From CAVTWS01 sp963738445 (GTDB taxonomy: Bacteria > Actinomycetota > Acidimicrobiia > Acidimicrobiales > SHLQ01), in the NCBI GenBank assembly GCA_963738445.1, contig CAVTWS010000007.1, positions 116,308-180,307 of the forward strand: DNA of 64,000 nucleotides. The letters are read 5' to 3'. Shown here one piece after another: positions 52,588 to 61,690 of the stretch. The notes under the pieces were generated by a model that was given only the letters and a program-made list of their open reading frames with translations, was not told the DNA's origin and did no database searches. The position numbers were made by a program, and so were the translations under genes. The first letter of the stretch is position 1. Each line of letters opens with the position of its first letter.

Positions 52588-54962
52588 TCAGTCGGCGTGG
52601 GATGCCCAGGGCACGAGCCGGGGGAGCAGCACCACCCCGACCGCTCCGGCCGCCGAGGCCACGCCGATCGACACCCAGGCCTCGGCGTCGGGGAGGTCGA
52701 GCTCGAAGTAGTCGCGGAGCGGCTCGATCGCCATCACGGCGAGGTAGGAGAGTCCCATGGACATCGCCAGCCCGACCTTCCAGGGCTGAAGGGGCCGGCT
52801 GACCATCAACAAGATGACGAGCCCGATGAACAGCAGCGTGATGGTGGCCGCCGTGCGGGCTTCGGCGAGCTGTTCGGGGAGATCCAACGTGCTGCGCACG
52901 GCCTCGTAGGCGCCGAAGCTGCAGATGCCGGCGACGATGCCGGCCGGGATGGAGAACCGCAGCACGCGGCGGCAGGAACCCGGGTCGGACGAGCTGGGTG
53001 TTGGGGGCGAGGGCGAGGAAGAAGCCGGGGATGCCGATGGAGAACGTCCCGATCAACGACAGCTGCCGGGGCAGGAACGGGTAGTCGTGACCCACCACGG
53101 CGACGAGCGCGGTCAACAGCACCGCGTAGATGGTCTTGGTGATGAACAGGTTGGCGACCCGCTCGACGTTGTTGATGATCCGCCGGCCCTCGTCGAGCAC
53201 CAGGGGGAGGGTGGCGAAGCGGTTGTCGAGCAGGACGAGTTGGGCGACGGCGCGGGTCGACGAGCTGCCCGAACCCATGGCGATCCCCATGTCGCTGTCC
53301 TTCAGCGCCAACACGTCGTTGACGCCATCGCCCGTCATGGCGACGACGCGGCCCCGGCTCTGGAGCGCGGCGATCATGGCTCGTTTCTGGTGGGGGGTGA
53401 CCCGACCGAACACCGCCTGCGCTTCGACCAGGTCGGCCAGGTCCTCGGCACCTTCCGGGAGCTGCCGGGCGTCGAAACCGGTGGTGGCGTTCGGGACGCC
53501 GGCCCGCCGGGCCACCGCGGCCACCGTCTGCGGATGGTCGCCACTGATGACCTTCAGATCGACGCCCTGGTCGGCGAAGAAGGCGAGGATCTCCGGTGCG
53601 TCGGGCTTCACGGTGTCCTCGAGCAGGACGAGAGCCAGGGGTGTGCGTTGGTCCGGCAGGGAGTCGCCCGTGTACGGGCCGTCGCTGTGGGTGAGCAGCA
53701 GGACCCGTCGACCTTCCTCGGCGTGCTCGCCGACCCGGTCGCGGGCGGTTTCGTCGTCCGCGTCGAAGACGATGTCCGGGGCTCCGAGGTAGTACGAGCC
53801 CCGCCCGTCGAACCGGGCGCCGGCCCACTTGCGTGCCGACGAGAAGGGGGTGACACGGTCGGCGGTCCAACCGGCCGGGGTCTCGAACCCGGCCGCGATC
53901 GCCGCCAGGGTGGCGTTCGGGCTCGGATCGGCGGCCGCCATGGCCCCCAGCGCCGCACGCACGGCCTGTTCGTCGGCGCCGTCGAGCAGCTCGATCCCGC
54001 CGAGGGAGATCTCGCCCGTCGTGATCGTGCCGGTCTTGTCGAGGCACAACGTGTCGACTCGGGCGAGCAGCTCGACCGACACCAGTTCCTTGGCCAGGGC
54101 GCGGCGACGGGCCAGTGCGATGACTCCGGTCATGAAGGCCAGGCTGGTCAGCAGCACGAGGCCTTCGGGGACCATGGCGATGGCGGCGGCGACGGTGTCC
54201 CGCATGGCGTCCTGCCAGCGGTCGAGCTTGTTGAACAGCCGCAGGGCGAGCAGCAGGCACACCGGAGGGATGACGATCATCATCCAGCGCAGGATCTGAT
54301 TGATCCCGGTGCGCAGCTCGCTGTTGCTCATGCGGAACTGGCGGGCTTCTTCGGAGAGAGCGGCGGCGAACGACTCGGCGCCGACCCGGGTGGCCCGGTA
54401 GTGGCCCGAACCGGCGGAGACGAAGCTGCCGGACAGCACCTCGGCTCCAGGCATCTTGTCGATCGGTTCGGATTCCCCGGTGAGCAGCGATTCGTCGACC
54501 TCCAGACCGACGCCTTCGAGGACCTCGCCGTCGACGACGATCTGGTCGCCGGGCTCGAGGAACAAGACGTCGTCGGCGACGACCTGGCTGACCCCGACCT
54601 CGTGGACGTTGCCGTCACGCACGACCCGGGCCTTGGGCGCGCTGAGCACCTCGAGCTCGCGCGAGGGTGTTGCGCGCCCGGAGCTCCTGGTAGACGCCGA
54701 TGGCGATGTTGGCGACGGCGACGCCGGCGAACAACACGTCGCCGAAGGATCCGGCGATCAGCACCAGAGCGAACAACGTGGCGACGATCAGGTTCAGCGG
54801 CGTGAAGACGTTGGCCCGCACGATCTGCCCGATGGTGCGGACTGGTGCGTCCGGCACATGGTTGACCCGACCGGTGCGGACCCGTTCTTCGACTTCGTCG
54901 GCGGTGAGGCCACGCCAGGAGGTTCCGGCTGCGGAGGGTTGGTGAGCTGCGGGGTCGGTCAT
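52588..54962 (-). CDS. ctpE: CtpE-like P-type cation-transporting ATPase, frameshifted
   Basis: DESLLTGESEPI is the actuator-domain motif and LCLDKTGTIT carries the phosphorylated aspartate (Ile in place of the common Leu). TGDGVNDVLALKDSDMGIAMGSGSSSTRAVAQLVLLDN is the hinge, in pieces here matching mycobacterial CtpE, a calcium-related transporter. About ten helices are spread as usual, with MVPEGLVLL in helix M4. The N-terminus (MTDPAAHQ, from 54962) and the last 125 residues are in other frames, so breaks near 54660 and 52975 must be joined. The start overlaps the Nudix gene stop (ATGA). The transported ion is inferred as Ca2+ from the CtpE similarity. Confidence 0.87.
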
Positions 54963-55717
54963 GTCCAGGGCGCGCCGGAGTCGTCGAACTGGTAGTTGTT
55001 CTGGTGCATGGTGATGCGGTGGCGCACGCCGGGCGCCGTGGGGTCGTGGGAGTCGTAGCCGGCGTCGCCCTCCCACATGGTGACCACCTCGCCGTCGACC
55101 CGCCCCAGGTGGGTGGAATAGAAGCGGGGCGACCGGAGGCCGAACCCGGCGAGCGCCTCCGCCACGGTGCGGTACGGGCGTAGGTAGTGCAAGGTCACCC
55201 AGGTGGGAGGTGCCAACTCGATCTCGAGGAGGTCACGCCGGCTGATGGCGTCGTCCGGGGTCATCCAGCCGTGTTCGTGGATCTCGCCGCCGTCGATCAC
55301 CACTTCGGTGTCGGGGGCGGCGGCGAGGAAGAACCAGGTGGCGAACCGCTTGGGTGAGATCGGGGGCGGGGTCCAGTGCGAGAACCATACGAGCGTCTCG
55401 GGATCGACGGTCACCCCGGCTTCTTCCTCGGACTCGCGGGCCGCGGCCCGGCGAGCGGCGAGGGCCAGCGAGACGGCGTCGGAGATCTCACCGGCGGCGG
55501 TGCCGGGATCGCCGTGATCGTCGTCGTCGATGCGGCCGCCGGGGAAGACCCACATCCCACCGAATGCCAGCGTCGAGTTGCGGCGCAGCATCAGGGTCTC
55601 GATCCCGTCCTCCGCGTCACGGATGAGCACCACGGTGGCGGCATTGACGATCGGGGTCTCGCCCTCCGCCGCGATCTGTCGGGCCCAGGCTTCGAAGCGC
55701 TCGGTGTCGCGACTCAT
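54959..55717 (-). CDS. Nudix hydrolase
   Basis: WVFPGGRIDDDDHGD begins a Nudix box whose usual spacing is widened by an insertion before AARRAAARESEEEAGV, the RExxEEAG part with the metal-binding glutamates. This long-box form occurs in the NUDT19/RNA-decapping-like and CoA-type Nudix subfamily. The 252-residue protein would hydrolyse a nucleoside diphosphate-linked substrate; the identity is unknown. ATG 55717 was chosen. A TTG at 55750 lies eight bases after a TAGGGT box and is an alternative leaderless start. It is coupled to the P-ATPase downstream. Confidence 0.82.
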   Translation of the reverse strand: MSRDTERFEAWARQIAAEGETPIVNAATVVLIRDAEDGIETLMLRRNSTLAFGGMWVFPGGRIDDDDHGDPGTAAGEISDAVSLALAARRAAARESEEEAGVTVDPETLVWFSHWTPPPISPKRFATWFFLAAAPDTEVVIDGGEIHEHGWMTPDDAISRRDLLEIELAPPTWVTLHYLRPYRTVAEALAGFGLRSPRFYSTHLGRVDGEVVTMWEGDAGYDSHDPTAPGVRHRITMHQNNYQFDDSGAPWT

Positions 55718-55758
55718 GGTCCTCGTGGGGTTCGGGTCGCCGGTCGGCAACGGGCGAC

Positions 55759-55764
55759 ACCCTA
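55759..55764 (-). promoter_or_regulatory. -10 box TAGGGT (Nudix/ATPase operon)
   Basis: On the minus strand TAGGGT lies 41 bases before ATG 55717 and eight bases before an in-frame TTG. It faces away from the divergent SDR promoter at 55801. Confidence 0.45.
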
Positions 55765-55800
55765 CCCGGAGGCCAACAGGCCGGTGAAAGCACGGCCGCC

Positions 55801-55806
55801 TAGTGT
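55801..55806 (+). promoter_or_regulatory. -10 box TAGTGT
   Basis: TAGTGT is 45 bases upstream of ATG 55852, leaving a leader that contains a GGAGG ribosome binding site seven bases from the start codon. Confidence 0.45.
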
Positions 55807-55851
55807 GGAACGCCGGGCTCGCTCCGCCGCCCGCAGTTCTCTGGAGGATCC

Positions 55852-56676
55852 ATGCAGCAACTCAACGGGCGCGTCGCCGTGGTCACCGGCGCCGCCAGCG
55901 GTATCGGCCTGGCCATGACCCGAGCGTTCGTCGGTGCGGGCATGTCCGTGGTGATGGCCGACGTCGACGAACGGGCGCTGGTCGAGCAGGCACGAACGCT
56001 GGAGGCCGACGGCGCCCGGGTGGTCGGTGTCCTGACCGATGTGACGGTGCCCGCCGAGGTGGAGTCGCTGGCCGACAAGGCGGAAGCCGCGTTCGGCACC
56101 GTGCACCTCGTCTGCAACAACGCCGGAGTCGCCCCGGCCGGCCCCCTGCTGGCCAGCACGGCCGACGAGATGCGGTGGGTGTTCGACGTCAACGTGCACG
56201 GCGTGGCCAACGGCATCCGCACGTTCGGGCCCCGGCTGGTCGCCGCCGGTGAGGGGCACATCGTCAACACGGCGTCGGAGGCCGGGCTCACGACCACCTC
56301 GATGCTGGCGGTCTACTGCGCGTCGAAACACGCGGTGGTGGGCCTCAGCGAGGCGTTGTTCTGGGGAGCTCGAGGGCACCGGGGTCGGGGTGAGCTGCCT
56401 CTGCCCGGAACTCGTACGCACCGGCATCTTCGAGTCCGAGCGCAACAAGCCGGCGCACCTGGAACTCGGTGTGGGCCACGGGTCCACGATTCCCCGCTGC
56501 GCGAGATGATCCAGGTCATCGGCATGGATCCGTCGGAGGTGGCGGCGACCGTCGTCGACGCCGTGCTGCACGATCGGTTCTGGGTCTTCACCCACGACGT
56601 CACGCCCAAGCGGGCCGCCGTGCGCTGCGCCGACATAGCGGCCGGCCGCAACCCCACCTCACCGCACAGCGCCTGA
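55852..56676 (+). CDS. Short-chain dehydrogenase, two compensating frameshifts
   Basis: VAVVTGAASGIGLAMTRAF (cofactor loop), VCNNAGVAPAGPL and YCASKHAVVGLSEALFW (catalytic YxxxK) define a classical SDR of about 274 residues. After position 56365 the protein continues in another frame (ELEGTGVGVSCLCPELVRTGIFE) and returns to the first frame near 56505 (LREMIQVIGMDPSEVAATV). This shift-and-return pattern is typical of indel errors. ATG 55852 has GGAGG seven bases upstream. The 3' end faces hairpin doublet E/F and a convergent SDR. The substrate is unknown. Confidence 0.85.
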   Translation: MQQLNGRVAVVTGAASGIGLAMTRAFVGAGMSVVMADVDERALVEQARTLEADGARVVGVLTDVTVPAEVESLADKAEAAFGTVHLVCNNAGVAPAGPLLASTADEMRWVFDVNVHGVANGIRTFGPRLVAAGEGHIVNTASEAGLTTTSMLAVYCASKHAVVGLSEALFWGARGHRGRGELPLPGTRTHRHLRVRAQQAGAPGTRCGPRVHDSPLREMIQVIGMDPSEVAATVVDAVLHDRFWVFTHDVTPKRAAVRCADIAAGRNPTSPHSA

Positions 56677-56723
56677 CACCCCACCCGCACCCACACCCCC
56701 ACCGACCGTTCTCCCACCGACCG

Positions 56724-56771
56724 TTCTGGGAGACCAACTGGTCGCGCAGGCGACGCCCGTGTCTCCCAGAA
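56724..56771. repeat. 48-bp hairpin element E
   Basis: TTCTGGGAGA and TCTCCCAGAA bound a 48-bp element; with flanking bases the perfect stem is 13 bp (CGTTCTGGGAGAC and its inverse). It lies between two convergent SDR genes. Its start is 63 bp before element F. Confidence 0.9.
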
Positions 56772-56786
56772 CGGGTTCAAGGATCG

Positions 56787-56834
56787 TTCTGGGGGGCCAG
56801 CTGTTCGTGGACGCGACGTCTGGGGCCCCCAGAA
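56787..56834. repeat. 48-bp hairpin element F
   Basis: TTCTGGGGGG and GCCCCCAGAA bound the second member of the third doublet, again 48 bp long. It ends six bases before the stop codon of the minus-strand SDR. Doublet E/F can fold as back-to-back hairpins and may terminate both convergent genes. Confidence 0.88.
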
Positions 56835-56840
56835 CGGTGG

Positions 56841-57660
56841 TCAGAAGTACTTGGCGAAGTCGACCTGGCCGGTCGCCTGGCGGCCGCAGAATCCACCGTC
56901 GACGACGAGGTTGATGCCGTTGACGTAGCTGGCGTCGTCGCTGACCGAGGAAGATCATCGCCGGCGCCATCTCGGCCGGCTCGGCCAGGCGACCGATGCC
57001 GACGTCGGCGGTCATGTTGATGGCCCAGTCGCCCATCGCTTCGACGGAAGTCGGGCATGATCTTGGTGTCGGTGACGCCGGGGCAGATGCTGTTGATGCG
57101 CACGCCCTGCTTGATCGACGTGACCGATCGGACCATCGTGTACAACTGCACGAGCTCCTTGGAGAACGAGTAGCCGTCGCCGACGGGCACGTGTTGCGCC
57201 TCGATCCACGCGGTGCCGTCGGCAAAGTCGGTCGGTGGCGACGAGCTCGACGATCTGCGGCGACGTGCGTCGAACCACCTGCCGCCGGCGATCGACGCGA
57301 TGTGCACGACCGCGCCGCCCTCGGGCATGCGGGGCATGAGCGCTTCGGTGAGCATGCGCAGGCCGAAGAAGTTGACCTGCATGACCTGATGGTCGCTGAA
57401 GCGCGTCTTGCCCGGGAATGCCGGCGCAGTTCATCAGCACGTCGACGCGGTCGGGCAGCTCGGCGACTGCCGGATCGATCGATGCGGGATCGCCGAGATC
57501 GCAGCGGATGTACTTGTTGACGCGCCGATCGACGCCCGCGATGTCGACGGCGTAGACGTTGGCGCCGGCGTCGAGCAGCAGTCGCGGTCGTCTCGGCCCC
57601 CATGCCCGTCGATGCGCCGGTGATCACGACGTTCTTGTCGTCGTAGCGAAGCGGTGCCAT
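56841..57660 (-). CDS. Short-chain dehydrogenase, heavily frameshifted
   Basis: KNVVITGASTGMGAET is the cofactor loop at the start (ATG 57660), RVDVLMNCAGIPG and MQVNFFGLRMLTEALMPRM follow, then HIASIAGG, GYSFSKELVQLY (YxxxK) and SICPGVTDTKIMPDF. The expected SDR tail, DASYVNGINLVVDGGFCGRQ, ends at the TGA of 56841. At least five frame changes (about 57590, 57415, 57230, 57045, 56955) must be joined. The coherent order of motifs argues for an intact gene spoiled by sequencing indels, but true decay cannot be excluded from this sequence alone. Confidence 0.75.
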
Positions 57661-57700
57661 GGTGATGGCTCCTGACGGTTGCGGATGGACGGGGTTCAGG

Positions 57701-58128
57701 TCAGGCTCGGTGGGTGGGGCGAACCAGCGTCGGAGAAGTACGATCTTCGATGAGGCGTTCGCTCTTCCAGCCGTCGGCGGTGCGCACCAGTGAGTGGTTG
57801 TAGAAACCGCCGCACCAGAACGTCTTGCCGCTCGGCATGCCCATCGGGTTGTAGAACATCGCCCGCACCGCGCGCGGTCGCCGTCGATCGTTGACGTCGA
57901 TGTTGGAGATCAGGTGCTGGGTCATCGGGAACCCGGCCATCGTCTTTTCGAGCCAGTTGGCGACGGTCTCGCGGTCGCCCTTGATGCCGCCGGCGGATTC
58001 GTAGTCGATGAAGGCGTCGTCGGTGAAGACGCTGCGATACAGCGCCCAGTCCTTGGAGTCGACCGAGTGGCGTAACGGGTCAGCAGGTCGGCGATGGCGA
58101 TCCGGTCGGCGAGCAGGGCGATGTCCAC
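57701..58128 (-). CDS. SnoaL-like (NTF2-fold) protein, frameshifted
   Basis: GTG 58128 follows GGGAGGAATTC. The N-terminus (VDIALLADRIAIADLLTRYA) and the rest (SVDSKDWALYRSVFTDDAFIDYE, GFPMTQHLISNIDV, GFYNHSLVRTADGWKSERL) lie in two frames joined near 58070. The order of motifs is that of SnoaL_4-type NTF2-fold proteins of about 140 residues, which act as small hydrolases, isomerases or dehydratases. It follows the frame-broken SDR upstream in sequence on the same strand, a common pairing in actinobacterial catabolic clusters. The reaction is unknown. Confidence 0.75.
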
Positions 58129-58271
58129 GAATTCCTCCCGGGTCGGGTGACCGGGGGAGGATAGACGAACAGCGGGAACCGATCGAAACGCCACCGTTGC
58201 CCACCGGTTGTGGGTCCGCGGTCAGCGCGACCGGATGGCGGGCCCCACCGTCCACCGGCAAGGATCGGACC

Positions 58272-59153
58272 ATGACGATCCTGAGGTTCGCGGTGGGAGA
58301 TGTCCGGATCACCCTGGTGCGGGAGGTGCTGCAGACGATCTCGTTCGAGGGCCTGTTCGCCGGGGCGGACGACTCCACGATCACCGGATCCCGGTCGTGG
58401 CTCCACCCTCATTTCGTCGACGACGACGGCCGGCCGCTCCTGTCGATCCATGCCCTCGTGGTCGAGTCGGCGGGGCAGCGGATCCTGGTCGACACCTGCG
58501 TGGGTGACCGGGCGATCCCGGGTATGGAGGCCCTGACGCCGGCCGTGCCGGTCTTCCTCGACGATCTCGCACGCGCCGGATTCCCTCCTGACTCGATCGA
58601 CACCGTGGTGTGCACGCACATGCACTTCGATCACGTCGGGTGGAACACCCGCTGGGACGGCGAGCAGTGGGTGCCCACGTTCCCGTCGGCACGGTACCTG
58701 TTCGGTCGGTTGGAGTACGAGCACTGGGCGACGGGTGCCGAGGGCATGGCGTCGACGTTCGCCGACGCGGTGGTCCCAGTGGTGGCCTCCGGCTGCGCCG
58801 ACCTCGTGGAGACGGACCATCGCATCACCAGCGAGGTCCGCCTGGTGCCGACTCCCGGCCACACGCCCGGACACGTGTCTGTCCTCATCGAGTCCGCCGG
58901 AGAGGAGGCGGTCATAACCGGCGATCTCGTCCACCATCCGATCCAGATCGCCGCACCCTCCTGGACGATGGTCGCCGACAGCGATGCCGCGCAGGCGTCG
59001 TCGACCCGGCAGGCCTTCATCGCCGACGCGGTGGCATCGGGGCGACTGGTGTTCGGGACCCACTTCGCGGGTCCGTCGTGCGGTCACGTGCGAACAGGCA
59101 CTCAGGGGTGGTGGTTCGATGCCGCACCCGATCGTGCCGTCGCGGTCGTGTGA
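58272..59153 (+). CDS. MBL-fold metallohydrolase (lactonase-like)
   Basis: VVCTHMHFDHVGWNTRW is the HxHxDH zinc motif of metallo-beta-lactamase-fold enzymes. PTPGHTPGHVSVLI supplies the next histidine, VITGDLVHHPIQ the bridging aspartate, and FGTHFAGPSCGHV the last histidine. The layout with THMHFDHVGWN and a 293-residue length is that of AiiA/quorum-quenching-like or general MBL hydrolases. The true substrate is unknown. ATG 58272 begins the conserved sequence. The gene is intact, in contrast to its neighbours. Confidence 0.88.
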   Translation: MTILRFAVGDVRITLVREVLQTISFEGLFAGADDSTITGSRSWLHPHFVDDDGRPLLSIHALVVESAGQRILVDTCVGDRAIPGMEALTPAVPVFLDDLARAGFPPDSIDTVVCTHMHFDHVGWNTRWDGEQWVPTFPSARYLFGRLEYEHWATGAEGMASTFADAVVPVVASGCADLVETDHRITSEVRLVPTPGHTPGHVSVLIESAGEEAVITGDLVHHPIQIAAPSWTMVADSDAAQASSTRQAFIADAVASGRLVFGTHFAGPSCGHVRTGTQGWWFDAAPDRAVAVV

Positions 59154-59174
59154 GGCGATCCGCACCCGCCGGTC

Positions 59175-59180
59175 TACGGT
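59175..59180 (+). promoter_or_regulatory. -10 box TACGGT, leaderless-type promoter
   Basis: TACGGT ends six bases before the GTG at 59187, in the 33-nt gap after the MBL gene. Confidence 0.5.
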
Positions 59181-59186
59181 GAGGCC

Positions 59187-59669
59187 GTGCGAGAACCCTC
59201 CGACGTCGTCGCGGTCGAAGGCGACGACTGGGCCGCGGCGACCCAGTTGATCGAGGAGATCTGGGCTGCGGCCGACGGTGGTTGGGTCAACATCATCCCC
59301 GATGTCGGTGAGGAGGTCGATGAACCGCCGAGCCTGGTCCGGGCGTTCAGTGTGCGAGGCCCGGCCATCCCCGTCATCACCCTGGTCGCCCCTGACCAGC
59401 GGGGCCGCAAGCCCAAGCCGGGCTCCGTGGGACTCGAACACGGGAAGGGTGAGCGACAGATGGGTGAACTGGCCCGGGCCGGGTTGACCCGGCCCGCTGG
59501 GTGGCTCATGCGTCAGGACCACCCGCGCCGGGGTCTGGTCTTCGAGGTCGCCGACGAGGTGACCGTGGAGCAGGCGCTGACGTACGCGGTCCGCGCCGCG
59601 ACATGGCTCAGCCCGTCGCCGCCTCGCGGTCGATGGCTGGTGGCCCTTCATCGCCGCCCTCCACGCTGA
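59187..59669 (+). CDS. Hypothetical protein (160 aa)
   Basis: The sequence (TQLIEEIWAAADGGWVNIIP, RAFSVRGPAIPVITLVAPD, GLEHGKGERQMGELARAG) reads as a compact alpha/beta domain without signal or membrane segment. It looks like a conserved actinobacterial unknown, but I cannot name a family. GTG 59187 is supported by the -10 box six bases upstream. The last 62 bases overlap the convergent membrane protein gene in antisense, so one of the two 3' ends may be affected by a frame error. Confidence 0.6.
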   Translation: MREPSDVVAVEGDDWAAATQLIEEIWAAADGGWVNIIPDVGEEVDEPPSLVRAFSVRGPAIPVITLVAPDQRGRKPKPGSVGLEHGKGERQMGELARAGLTRPAGWLMRQDHPRRGLVFEVADEVTVEQALTYAVRAATWLSPSPPRGRWLVALHRRPPR

Positions 59670-60487
59670 GGGGTCGCTGCACCTCGCTGCGCACGGACTC
59701 GGCGACCCGGTCGGACAGCCGCCTGATGAGGTCCGAGAAGAAGGGGTCCGGGGCCGGACCATCCGGCTCGGCCCGGGCGGTGAAGGACTGCATGACGCGA
59801 TCGAGTTCGTCCGAGGCTTCGTCGGACGGGCTGCGGGCCGCCGAGCGCGCCGCCGGGTCGAGCACGTGCACCGGGGCCAGCTCGCCGGTGTCCTCCGGTA
59901 AACGGGCTGTTGCGATCTCGGTGTCGTTCGGACCGCGCGGGGCGCTCGGTGTCGTTGGCGCGCTCGGGGCGCTCGGTGTCGTTGGCGGGCTCGGGGAGCT
60001 CGGTGTCGTCCGCGAACCGGGTGCCGAAGTCGTAGGCGAAGCCGTCCTCGTCGATGACGTCCGGGCCATCATCGGCTTCCCACTCGCCGTCGAGGTCGTC
60101 GTCGTCCCAGCCATCGAGATCGTCGTCCCAATCGTCGATGTCCAGATCGTCGACGTCCACGTCGTCGGACCCGAGCCGGACCTCCGGCGACAGTGACTCG
60201 TCGACGGGATCAGCGGCCGGGCCGCTACCGGCGATCTCTGCTGGCGGTGGGAGGACGGTCCGGTCGGCGTACCAGTCGACCGAAGCGCCTGCGGTCGTGG
60301 TGGTCCACCGGGGGGCGTTCGGAGCACGGGTGGCCGGTTCCCAGGTCTCGCCGCGGTCCTCCGTCAGGAAGCGGAGGAACCTGGGACGCCGTCCTGATCC
60401 GGACGCGAACCGGTCGAGCACCATCACGACGACGGCGAACGCCGCCCAGGCGGCCAGAGATGCGAGAACGAGGTTGCGATCGGACAT
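59608..60487 (-). CDS. Membrane-anchored acidic protein, frameshifted
   Basis: ATG 60487 starts a short N-terminus and one helix (LVLASLAAWAAFAVVVMVL), followed by a basic patch and a strongly acidic stretch (DDVDVDDLDIDDWDDDLDG). A 27-bp repeat encoding ANDTERPER follows. The frame breaks inside that repeat near 59945 and resumes as GPNDTEIATARLPEDTGELAPVHVLD, ending in a helical C-terminus (FFSDLIRRLSDRVAESV). Polymerase or assembly slippage at the repeat explains the break. A perfect palindrome lies 33 bases upstream of the ATG. The function is unknown. Confidence 0.65.
59941..60021 (-). repeat. 27-bp tandem repeat in acidic membrane protein
   Basis: Units beginning at 59941, 59968 and 59995 share GGCGCTCGGTGTCGTTGGCG with few changes, the third being diverged. 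They encode (R/P)ANDTERPE on the minus strand and contain the likely frameshift site. Confidence 0.85.
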
Positions 60488-60519
60488 GGATGGGCGCGAG
60501 GGTGATGCCACCGCCGGTC

Positions 60520-60541
60520 GAACGACGTGCGCACGTCGTTC
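60520..60541. promoter_or_regulatory. 22-bp perfect palindrome, candidate operator
   Basis: GAACGACGTGC is followed directly by its exact inverse GCACGTCGTTC. It lies 33 bases before ATG 60487 and directly downstream of a minus-strand -10 box at 60553-60558, where a bound repressor would block transcription start. Confidence 0.5.
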
Positions 60542-60552
60542 CGGTGCGTGTC

Positions 60553-60558
60553 AGGGTA
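60553..60558 (-). promoter_or_regulatory. -10 box TACCCT with flanking inverted repeats
   Basis: On the minus strand TACCCT is preceded by GACCAC-CGC-GTGGTC (60565-60579) and CCACCCG-CGGGTGG (60584-60597) and followed by the 22-bp palindrome. Three dyads around one -10 box suggest a regulated promoter for the acidic membrane protein gene. Confidence 0.4.
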
Positions 60559-60648
60559 ACGCACGACCACCGCGTGGTCAGGGCCACCCGCGGGTGGTTG
60601 TCGGTGCCCACCGTCGTCAGCGGCGGGCGCCGTGCACGCCGAGGGTGG

Positions 60649-61690
60649 TCAGCCGAGGTCGCGTAGGAGCCGGTCGGCCTCGGCCAGGTAGGCATCGACC
60701 CGGTGGGCGATGTCCTCGACGGGCACGCTGGTGCCCATGCCTCCTCGCGCCGGCCAATCGACGGGCGTACACGCCCTCGACGATGCAGGCCTGCTTCCAC
60801 CAGCTGAAGACCTCGTAGTACGGCAACGCCGACACGTCGAACCCCGTGACGGGTCGCGTAGCGCTCGGATGACCTCGTCCCGGCGGGGCATCGGTCGGCC
60901 GTCGTCGGCGGGTCGCGGGAGCCAGTGAACTCCTCCCCCGGATCGGCCCAGTACGGCATCGACCAGGCGAAGTCGGCGAGCGGGTCACCGATCGTGCAGA
61001 GCTCCCAGTCGAGCACTGCCGCGACGCGATGATCGGCGCCGAGCACGGAGTTGTCGAACCGGTAGTCGCCATGGGCCAGACCCGGTGGTGCGATCTCGAC
61101 GGGTTGGGCGTCGACGAGCATGGCGTGCAGCTCGTGGAGCAGGGGCACCTCCCGCACCTCGTCCCGTTCGACCTGCGGTTTCCAGCGCTTCAGCTGTCGC
61201 CCGACGTAGTCGTCGTGCCGACCGAGTCGTCGAGTCCCACGGCCTCGAGGTCGATGGTGTGGAACGCGATCTGGACGTCGATGAGGGAATCGGTGGCGCT
61301 GCTCGGCCTGTTCCCGTGAGAGCGCTGCGGCATCCGATGCGTCGCGCAGGATCGTGCCGTCGACGAACTCCATCACGTAGAAGGGCGCGCCGGTCACGTC
61401 GCGGTCGGTGCACTCGGCGATGCAGCGGGGAACCGGCACGTCGGACGTGGGCGAGCGCACGTCATGATCGGAACTCTCGGCTCATGTCGTGGGCGGTCGG
61501 CAGACCGTGACCCACCGGCGGGCGCCGCAGCACCCAGCGGTGCCCCGCCGCGTCGGTGACCGAGAACGTGAGGTTCGAGCCACCCGCAGCGATGAGCGTG
61601 ATAGTCGAACGGGGCCCTGGGCATCGGCGACGTGCTCGGTCAGCCATGGCCCGACCCGCTCGACGTCGATTCCCCGGGGACCCCCGCCGG
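60649..61690 (-). CDS. Aminoglycoside phosphotransferase-like protein (APH family), heavily frameshifted
   Basis: Pieces in all three minus frames line up in APH order. GIDVERVGPWLTEHV and LIAAGGSNLTFSVTDAAGHR form the N-terminal ATP-binding part, and WVLRRPPVGHGLPTAHDM and DVPVPRCIAECTD follow. Then come APFYVMEFVDGTIL, LAHGDYRFDNSVL (catalytic HGD) and VLDWELCTIGDPLADFAW (metal-binding D). It ends VDAYLAEADRLLRDLG at 60649. This is the actinobacterial kinase-like group often next to acyl-CoA dehydrogenases. At least six frame changes occur in 1 kb. The 5' end abuts foreign sequence near 61690, so the native start may be lost. Confidence 0.75.

Noticed and set aside
59648..60511. Acidic membrane protein read to the end of its raw frame at 59648
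   Set aside because: Past the 27-bp repeat the raw frame becomes Arg/Pro-rich nonsense. The other frame gives a normal helical C-terminus ending at 59608.
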